64,000 nucleotides of DNA from Mucor racemosus (taxonomy: Eukaryota; Mucoromycota; Mucoromycetes; Mucorales; Mucoraceae). The stretch lies in assembly GCA_027405735.1 (NCBI GenBank), contig JAPEHQ010000003.1, positions 1,116,001 to 1,180,000 of the forward strand, in the 5' to 3' direction. Every line of letters starts with the position of its first letter. Position 1 is the stretch's first letter. A program made the translations under genes and the position numbers. Positions 56,646 through 64,000 of this stretch are shown here, one piece after another. The notes beneath the pieces were generated by a model that was not told the origin of the DNA, did no database searches, and saw only the letters and a list, made by a program, of their open reading frames with translations.

Positions 56646-57757
56646 TGTTAACATGTCTATTCAGATAAAAGAAAAGAATACCAACTGGATAGTCTGATAC
56701 GCCTTATCAAACGGTAAATATATCCTTGGAATATGAAAACAAAAAGAGAGAAACAACACACGTAGAAAAGGATTTTCAAGGCTTTACATTATTTAACGCA
56801 ATCAAAACCCTTCTAAATTGCACATTTCAGCCAATGTAAAAGCAGCATTACAGCGCATGAACCATAAACTAAAAAAAATAAGCAATATCTGTTATCATAA
56901 AAACATGCATTTTTCTACCAGAAAAAACGTCTGTAATATCATAGATTCATTAAAAAATTGCAAAAACGAGCCCGTAAAGCAACACCGTAATTGAGCATAG
57001 CAAGATTGAATGGCTAAGTATCTTATACTATGGTGTATATTTAAGTTTTAAATAAAAGCGTTTTTTTTTTTTTTACTTTTCTTATATTTAACCATATACA
57101 ATCTGAAAATTCAGATTTTGTAGCGGACATTTTGGGGGCTCATTTTATCCTTACCAACACTCATGATTTTGATCAAAAAACAGAAAAACCAAATTTTGAT
57201 ACCAAAATCAACGTTTAAATATACTACATTGTGAGAGAAAATTGTAGCTATAACTAATACACATTTTATAAAAGCTTAACATCAAAAGTTAAGTAATGAA
57301 AGTTTCTACTTTTGGCCCAAAAACGGTTTTTTGATTAAAGGATTTTCATGTAATATTTTTCAATAAGAATATTGTATATTTTCTATTGAGCAAATAGAGC
57401 TCTAAATTCTGCATATGTGTATATTTTTTGTTTTTAATTGGTAGTATAATTAACTCTAGATTTGCAAAACCAAAAAAAAAAAAATTAAAAAATGTCAAAA
57501 TTGATGATCTGGACAAAAATAATTTTCTAAATTAATATTCCGCTTATAAGCCTTGTGAGTCTTAAAAATAAGAGATTTTATAATACTTGAAAACTTTTTC
57601 AAGAATTTACGATGTTGCACCCACTTGTATCAAGCTTATTACTGTAAATATTTATACATGTTATATTGTGTGGTAGTTTATTTGATGATAATATAATTAT
57701 ACTTTATAATTATTGCGCTAGAGGTGATTTACATTGAGTTTTTTTCACTCTTATCTC
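56646..57757 (-). repeat. Repeat R, copy 4
   Basis: Reverse-complement full-length copy from ATGTTAACATGTCTATTCAG to TTATCTCCCTAA, where an LTR is inserted (57763) next to a dynein fragment. It is more diverged than copies 2 and 3. Confidence 0.8.
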
Positions 57758-57762
57758 CCTAA

Positions 57763-58110
57763 TGTTACGCCAGGAGATTATACCAATCTCAAAGCTAAAA
57801 TATGTACTAAATCATTTAATAAAAATAAAGGAAAACTGTTATAAAATGAAAGAGCACACTAAAACTAAAGAACTTTATTATAAGATCGAACCATCTTCTT
57901 TTATATTCACATTCTCTAATTATATGACCTGTTTAAAGGAGTCTATTTATATATATACATATATCCAATCAAGTCTAGGTGACACACACTAGTTCCACAT
58001 TCTTGTATAAACGGAGCTTCATAACATAATACACAGCAATGTAGAACTTAACATATCAAACTGTGTCGTAATCTTAACCAAGGAATGCACCCAGATCTGT
58101 GGATGCAACA
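57763..58110. mobile_element. Solo LTR, 348 bp, TSD CCTAA
   Basis: It starts TGTTACGCCAGG and ends GGATGCAACA, with CCTAA at 57758-57762 and 58111-58115. It inserted exactly between Repeat R and the dynein fragment. Same family as 28210-28556. Confidence 0.88.
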
Positions 58111-58115
58111 CCTAA

Positions 58116-58266
58116 TATCATAAACATAAACATGGCCATCACTGGAAGAACCTATTGCCGCCTTTTTATCTTCTTTGTCCCAAGCCAATTTATTCAATGC
58201 TTTACCAGAACCAACTTAAGTACTTACAAATGGTTCCTCGGCACTGTATTTGCATTCAAGTTGGAT
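58116..58266 (-). pseudogene. Dynein intermediate chain fragment, copy 3
   Basis: Minus strand reads NLNANT, then a frameshifted EEPF, a GTAAGTACTTAA stretch and VGSGKALNKLAWDKEDKKAA followed by DGHVYVYD. It keeps the same two-exon junction as copy 2 and is cut at its upstream end by the 730-bp element starting at 58267. Confidence 0.6.
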
Positions 58267-58989
58267 TGCAGTAAATAACGAAGTTGTTTTTTACTAAAAT
58301 AAAAAAATATAAATACGACGATTATGATCAGCTAAAATTTTTATTAAAAAAGATTTCTGAAGATATAAAATAATTGAAAAAGTATAAGGGTATTTACAGT
58401 GATTTGGAGAACTTGAATACTATCAGACTTGAATGAATGTATATTTAGTAATCTTCTTGTTTTGAGTACATTGTTATTTATTTAATATTTTAAGGGGTAA
58501 ATTATGTAGACCATTGACCATAAGGGATTGATGTCAAGTGTGACAATATTGACCTTTTGGGAAATTGTTGTTTTGTTTATTTCTGTTATATCTATTTTAT
58601 GTAACCTTGATTTTTAAGGAGTAGTTTTTTTATATGCTTGAATCTTATTTATATTGATAGTGCAACTTCGATATAGATGAGCAGTTGATTAAATTGATAT
58701 CTTTGTTTATTATTATTATTATTGATTTGGATAGAATCCTGTTTTGATATATACATGTCATTTGTGTAATTGACTGCGCCGTGATCAAGGGTGCTATCAT
58801 CTACACAACATGTATGGTTCAAAAAGGGTATTTCATATTTTTAGCATATGCGTTTGTTATTGTGTTCAATTGAAGCGTTTGTTTATTATTGTTGTTCACA
58901 TTTCAAGTGGCATCATATTTTATGAGCGACACTTGGAATTTAGGTAGTTTTATTTTTATCAAGCGTTTTTAGTATGTAATTCTACTGCA
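58267..58989 (+). mobile_element. ~730-bp TGCAGT...ACTGCA element, copy 3
   Basis: It begins TGCAGTAAATAACG and ends AATTCTACTGCA; very similar to copy 2 throughout (for example the GACTGCGCCGTGATCAAGGG block). Flanks TGGAT and GCAAC are not duplicated, so it moved by rearrangement or the duplication decayed. Confidence 0.65.
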
Positions 58990-59259
58990 GCAACAAGTAA
59001 TGTTATTGGACATAAATATCATGTTTTTCTGATGGTTTTCTCAATTCACAGTGATTTGTGAAAGTAAAAATATAAATTTTTATGCAGGATATATTTAAAT
59101 CTATCATCATGTATAATTGAAGATTAATTGGATCAATACTCACAAGAATGGATTTTTTTTTTGTTTTCTGCAGTTGTAAATAATAGTTTATTATCTTCTA
59201 AAACTTAAAACTCATTATCCAGGGCTTAATTTCTCTATTCACAAGATAGATCTAATTAA

Positions 59260-60380
59260 TTGCTATTCTGCATTTTTTGTTTCAGCGAAAAATATTGATT
59301 TTTCATTGAGATAATCAAAATAATAGTCGATATCACAGCTTACAGCTTATGATAACTGGGTTCCAAAATTTATTTTAAAAAATGGACGAAAAATGATGAA
59401 AAAAAACAAAATCATTTAATTGCTCATGAACTGCAAAGTAAGTCAACCTAGAATACTAAATATTTTTTGTACAGTCTTGGATTCTGCATCCATTTAAAAA
59501 AATTCAGACAAACATTTCACATTAAATTTTGCGTAAAATGCAATTGAAATTTTGGAGTTTTTTTGAAGATACACATCACTTTTTATAAGTATACTTAAAA
59601 TATAATAAAATGAAATAATGCACAAAAAAAGTATCTATCGATCGATCTATTGTACAACCTTCTAGCTAAATTATTTGTAGAGAAAACACCATTTTTGTCC
59701 AAATTTTTTTCTGTTTCAGAATTTGGGATGAGGGTATACAAGGGGAAAATGGACGCCAGAAATGGAGGTACCTTTTTGTACACATTTTTGAGAATATCTT
59801 CACGAAAAATCAACATTTTGAAAAGCTCTAAGTTGGATCTGAAAGAGCTCAACGAGCTTAATAACATAAATGCAAAAAAATTGTTGCTCAATTTAGCCAA
59901 TATTTTGAAACTTACTATAGAAATGCCAAAAAAATGAAAAAAAATAAAATTGCTCAGATTTTTTTTATACTTAAATATGTTATAGAGCACTTTGAAACAA
60001 GTAAGTTTTATTATTAAAAAGTTTTAGTATATCTTAATTTTTTCTGGAGATATAAGGCCTCAAAGTTTTCAGTCCTTTAGCAGTGAAATACGCGTAAAAA
60101 ATCTGAAACATTAGCACTGAAAAATTAATATTAACTGCAAAAAATAGGATATTTCCGGATACTTGTTTTTGGATTAAAGTTCATCATCTCAGGCACATTG
60201 GCATATAATTTTTTCTTGGTGATATTTAGTGAAAAAAAAAGTATAGCAGCGATGAAAAGTGGACCCCAGTTTTCAAGGAAAAAGTAGTGGATTTTACGTG
60301 TTTTTGAGCCTTTCATGAGATATAAATTAATTTCAGAAACATGTAGTATGATTTAATCAATTTATATATGTTTTGTAATG
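59260..60380 (+). repeat. Repeat A, copy 4 (complete)
   Basis: Proximal and distal modules are contiguous: GAATTTGGGATGAGGGTATA near 59720, TGAGAATATCTTCACGAAAA, then AAGTTTTCAGTCCTTTAGCAG into the distal module with AAAATAGGATATTTCCGG. A 95-codon plus frame (59650-59937) repeats the FVEKTPF/SEFGMRVYKGK/LYTFLRIS pattern of copy 1. Confidence 0.7.
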
Positions 60381-61220
60381 TCCGAGGGATTTCTCTGAGA
60401 AGCCCTTTACAAACCAATTATGTACTGGCGTTTTGAAACTGATGTACATAAAAGGTTTATCAAAAGATATAAAAATTGCTTATATTTTGCAATTGGAGCA
60501 ACCTCAATTTATCAAATCTATATATATATATATTAAACACGAAATTTAACCATTGGGTATGTGCAATGACTCTGTATATCATAATTACTTCAAAATCATG
60601 CGAAATTTCGGTATATACATTTTGCTTTGATAATTATATACGAATATTCTTAACCATTGCTATCTATATAATTACAAACAAATTATAATTACAAACACAT
60701 TCTAATTACTCCCAAAAACTGATATAATAGAAATCTATCTTGCAACGTATGCATAAATTGATTAATTAATATGTTTCAATTCTCTCAAGGTAACCTCTTG
60801 GATTTTATAATGAGTTACACGAGTTGAGTTTTAACTGTGCTGAAATAATGCAAGGATTTCCAGTGTATATTCATCTTTATAAAAGTCCTTGAAGCATTCA
60901 AATCATGATAAATTACTTTTTTTTTCTGGATAAACTGCTAAATACATTACCTTGTATAAATACTTTTTTTATTTTCCAACAGCGTGTACCCTAAAGAGCT
61001 TCTTTCGAACGATACAGTTCAAAACTATAATGTCACTTTGAATGATTGGGCAGGAGTAATAAAAAAAAATTATGCGACTTTTTTCAAGACGATACTATTA
61101 GTCTACATATTATTGTAAGGCAACCCTTGTAATTGAGACAAAATACAAAAAATACCAGAGAAATTATATTTTATACATGAATATTTTATTTTGATTGGAA
61201 GTTATTTTACAAGCTTATAT
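60381..61220. other. Intergenic, 3' of the phosphatase gene
   Basis: AT-rich; no gene, repeat or RNA was recognised. Confidence 0.4.
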
Positions 61221-62266
61221 TTACAACAATGAAGCCTATGAAAAAAAGAGAAACGTTAATAAACACGCCAATAAAAGTGTATCCGCATAATTGAAACTTA
61301 CTCTTCTGCTAGCTTCTTCTAATTCTTCTTCAGTAACACGATGACTTTCATCATCAGAGGGGATTTCATATACACCACCCAAGATGAGATAAGGACCATA
61401 AGCAAATTCCTTCAAATCGTCCATTTGAGTGACACCAGACAAGACAAGAACGGGATCAATCTCAGATGTAATACCAGCAACGATATCAGTATCCATACGA
61501 TCACCAATAATACATGTCTCTAATCTACTCAAACCGAGAACACGTTGGGCATAACGCATAATCAAGGCAGATGGCTTACCACAATAGAAAGCTTGTGTCT
61601 TGGTAACTAATTCAATGGAAGCAGCAAAAGCACCAGTGGAGGGAATCTTACGACCTTGAGAATCCAAGGTTTCAACATCCAAATTGGTAGCAATCAACTT
61701 GGCACCTTGTTGAACCAATTGGACAGCCTTGGTAATCTTTTCAAAGTTAATAGCGGCGGTTTCACCCAAAACGACGTAATCAGGATTGTGATCGTTCATG
61801 TAGAAACCCTTTGCGTAAAGAGCATAAGCGAGACCAGGCTCACCAATAACGTAACAAGTACCACCGGTAGGCATTTGAGATTCTAAAAAGAGAGCAGTAG
61901 CTTGACCACAAGTAAAGAAATGTTCAGCACCAACATCAATACCGAGACGATGCAATTTTTGTTGTAATTCTTGTGGGGTAGGAGCGGAATTGTTGGTCAA
62001 GAAAAGGAATCTCTTGTTGTTGTCTTGCAAGAATTGGACCAATTCCTTAGCTCCAGGCAAAAGATTGGTACCCTAAAAGATGAATAGTTATTTAGTATCA
62101 TTCTGTTGATTTCCTAATGCTTATATATAAAACTTACGTGGTAAATGACACCATCCATATCAATAATGTAACCCTTCTTTTGACGGATGGCTTCAAGTCT
62201 TTCAGTGTGAAGGACGGGATCCTTCAAGAGGGCCCATTCTCTAGATAAGTGTTCACCTTGTTGCAT
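61221..62266 (-). CDS. HAD-IIA phosphatase, Pho13/PGP-like (4-nitrophenylphosphatase family)
   Basis: Exons 62138-62266, 61302-62072 and 61221-61235 join in phase to 304 aa. HAD motif I is IIDMDGVIY (Asp36, Asp38), motif II LFLTNNSA (66-73), the cap domain lies in between, motif III is the Lys of YCGKPSA (Lys209) and motif IV IGDRMDTD (233-239). The family includes yeast Pho13 and human PGP, which dephosphorylate phosphoglycolate and toxic glycolytic side products in the cytosol. The Met at 62266 (MQQGEHL) is preferred; an upstream in-frame Met at 62296 would add ten residues. The last exon encodes only ASLL; if the 66-nt last intron is retained, the frame instead ends in a hydrophobic tail at 61236. 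Members are normally 300-320 aa, which fits. Confidence 0.9.
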
Positions 62267-62442
62267 TTTAATATAATTTGATTTGATATTTAACAAAGAA
62301 GCATGAAATATGCAAATTTCAATGACTATTTATACTACTACCATGCCCCGTCTTTTTTTTTTCCTTGATTGTTTAATTGAGACCAATGACGTTTAGATAT
62401 GATTTTAGTGTCTCGAAATTATAAAGGCAGCTCGTTCATTAA

Positions 62443-62586
62443 TTACGTTTTACCTTTTTGTTTCAACGCCGCCTTGAGGTTAAAGAAGATCAAGCAAAGG
62501 CCGACATTGATAAGACATGGCTTTACTTTGCTGAGATTGATCTACTCGCAGAAAATGATGTAGAAAATGACTATCTTCATTACTAA
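62443..62586 (+). pseudogene. Orphan coding-like fragment
   Basis: A frame without Met reads LRFTFLFQRRLEVKEDQAKA, then DIDKTWLYFAEIDLLAENDV and ENDYLHY before a stop at 62584-62586. The composition is protein-like and the frame is opposite in strand to the adjacent phosphatase. It may be the last exon of a lost gene. No homologue is recognised. Confidence 0.3.
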
Positions 62587-63377
62587 AAAAGGTTTAACTT
62601 TGATCAATAATGACGTTGGCTGCACTTGATTGTCTCTTTATGTAATTATCATTATAATACAACAAGTCGGGTACATTTAAAGTAATAATATTTTATTATA
62701 TATATAATATATATATATACGAGCAAACTAGATGATGTAAACAGTACGGGCATACTGTTTGGATATTTTGTTTATTCAGAACATTATTATATATATCTTT
62801 TTGCATGCATATATTGTCTAGATTCCCGACTAGATTGGTTATCATTGATCATGCTTTTGATTTTTGTAGTAGCTCTTGAACTTTCTGTTCCTGATCGAGA
62901 TATTGAGATATCAACACGTCAAAAGAAACTCATGGAGCCCCTGATCCTGTAACTAAACTCCACGATATATGTATAACATTTAGATAACATATTTAGGAAT
63001 CAGTGTCGCATTTTTAATCTGGTTGCTCAAAACAAAATTTCTTTCAAACAATAGTACTCAACTTTAAAGAGTTTTTTTGGGGACTTCTGTAGCAGTAATA
63101 TAGTAATTCAAAATTTACATATGTTTTTTGACACGTTAAAATTATGGTTGTATTTTTTGTTTTACAAAAAACAGCTTATTAACGAAAATTTACTTTGTAA
63201 AGAAAAAAAAATTTCTTCCAAGATAGAAAAAAAAACAAAAAAAAAAAAAACACGGGGCACAGTTTTTTAGTTTATTAGTTTCGGAAGAAGTCTACTGATG
63301 CTATGGAGATTTACTAAATTTGTACACAGAATCACGATTTTATTATTCTACAAGTCTAATTATTTATCCTCTCCAAA
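62587..63377. other. Intergenic, AT-rich
   Basis: It contains an imperfect TATA-repeat at ~62695-62720 and long A-runs near 63210-63250. No gene is visible. Confidence 0.4.
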
Positions 63378-63931
63378 TCAGTTATCCTCCAAATCAATAC
63401 GATCCAATTCATCTTGTTCTTCTTGTGTCATTTCTAATGATTTTCCTCCCAACATTTGTCTCAATCTTGAAGTTTGTTTTGGAACAATGATCTTGAGTTT
63501 ATCTGAGAACTCCTTGAACTAAAATAATGTCAGAGGATAACATGTCACTGGCCTTTAGAAGAACTTACATTTCTAACGTCTAACCACCAACCAACAGCAG
63601 TTGCTAATAAACCTGCACCTCCAAAAGCTAATAATGTACCATAACCTAATGTCTTAAAAGCATATAATGAAGCATCTTTCTTGGCAATTGCATACTCGGC
63701 AGGTGTCATTTTAGGTGGTATATAAGGTTGAGGTGTATGAGGAGTAGGTGCAGTTGGCACAACACCTTGAGCAATTTCTTGTTGCATTCGTTGGTTTTGT
63801 TTTCTTCTTGTATACCAAATAGCACCTAGGAGACCTGCTCCAAATGCGCCTCCTGCTGCTGTCAACAATGCTGCTGTAGGTGGTGGAGAGTCTGCTTGTT
63901 GTTGCTGTTGATTTTCTGCTGGTTTACTCAT
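63378..63931 (-). CDS. TMEM242-like mitochondrial inner-membrane protein
   Basis: Exons 63569-63931 and 63378-63518 join in phase to 167 aa (GTAAGT donor, TTTTAG acceptor). The N-terminus is Gln-rich, residues 19-40 and 95-117 are hydrophobic helices rich in Gly/Ala (GAFGAGLLGAIWY; YGTLLAFGGAGLLATAVGWW), separated by a Pro/Gln-rich loop and the conserved TPAEYAIAKKDASLYAFKTL. Exon 2 continues WLDVRN with FKEFSDKLKIIVPKQTSRLR and ends in an acidic tail. The two-helix pattern and the LDVxNFKEFSDK block identify the TMEM242 family; the human member acts in ATP synthase and complex I assembly. Its start at 63931 is the first Met. The window ends shortly upstream, so the promoter is only partly present. 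Confidence 0.85.
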
Positions 63932-64000
63932 ATAGAAAGTTGGTTTTTATCGAGGTTTGATGTAATGAAAATGGTAAAAGAAGCATTAAAAGGCAGTCCA

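Noticed and set aside
56366..56653. TGTTA...TAACA ends suggesting another solo LTR
   Set aside because: Flanking 5-mers differ and the right end coincides with the border of Repeat R, so boundaries are not supported.

Overview
The window looks like a chromosome segment of an early-diverging fungus, most likely Mucoromycota (Mucorales). The DNA is AT-rich and host genes carry short introns (roughly 50-75 nt) with GT...AG ends. Gene types (Pex30-like peroxin, GET4, PMS1/Mlh2-type MutL, Gac1-like glycogen-targeting subunit, TMEM242-like protein) are those of a eukaryote. There are no operons, and most of the window is transposon-derived. The assignment to Mucorales is an inference from gene style and transposon types, not from a database comparison.

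Host genes sit in islands. Positions 1.5-4.1 kb hold a small possible PD-(D/E)XK-like gene and a Pex30/Pex23-family ER-peroxisome membrane protein. Positions 8.5-15.0 kb hold a nine-exon MutL homologue, a convergent ankyrin-repeat gene and a seven-exon GET4 gene; this island is flanked by a long inverted repeat (5.3-6.7 and 16.0-17.7 kb). Positions 50.3-52.4 kb hold a broken minus-strand gene fragment and a CBM21 protein-phosphatase-1 regulatory gene with an apparent single-base frameshift. Positions 61.2-64.0 kb hold a HAD-IIA phosphatase (Pho13-like) and a TMEM242-like two-helix membrane protein.

The rest is layered mobile DNA. A LINE 3' end lies at 1-0.8 kb. A heptapeptide-coding 21-bp minisatellite (22.4-27.2 kb) is interrupted by a pogo/Tigger-type transposon with perfect 27-bp terminal repeats and a full-length DDD transposase. 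A 9.7-kb CACTA-type transposon (33317-43051) carries two divergent intron-containing genes: a 959-aa transposase with C2H2 and zinc-ribbon motifs, and a 332-aa partner with an Arg/Gly/Ser tail. Their shared intergenic region is related to three free-standing ~730-bp elements elsewhere in the window. Six solo-LTR candidates are present, four of them with exact 5-bp target duplications. A fourfold dispersed repeat (called R here) is linked in three places to degraded exons of a cytoplasmic dynein intermediate chain gene. One-ended CACTA-like fragments occur three times. Nesting gives relative ages: LTRs lie inside CACTA-like ends, a pogo element inside the satellite, an LTR between R and a dynein fragment, and an LTR inside one 730-bp element.

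The strongest candidate for an undescribed system is the CACTA element with its mirrored promoters and its uncharacterised partner protein. The decayed heptad-repeat locus and the dynein-exon capture come next. All exon coordinates were derived by hand from reading-frame phase and splice sites; repeat boundaries without a stated target duplication are approximate.
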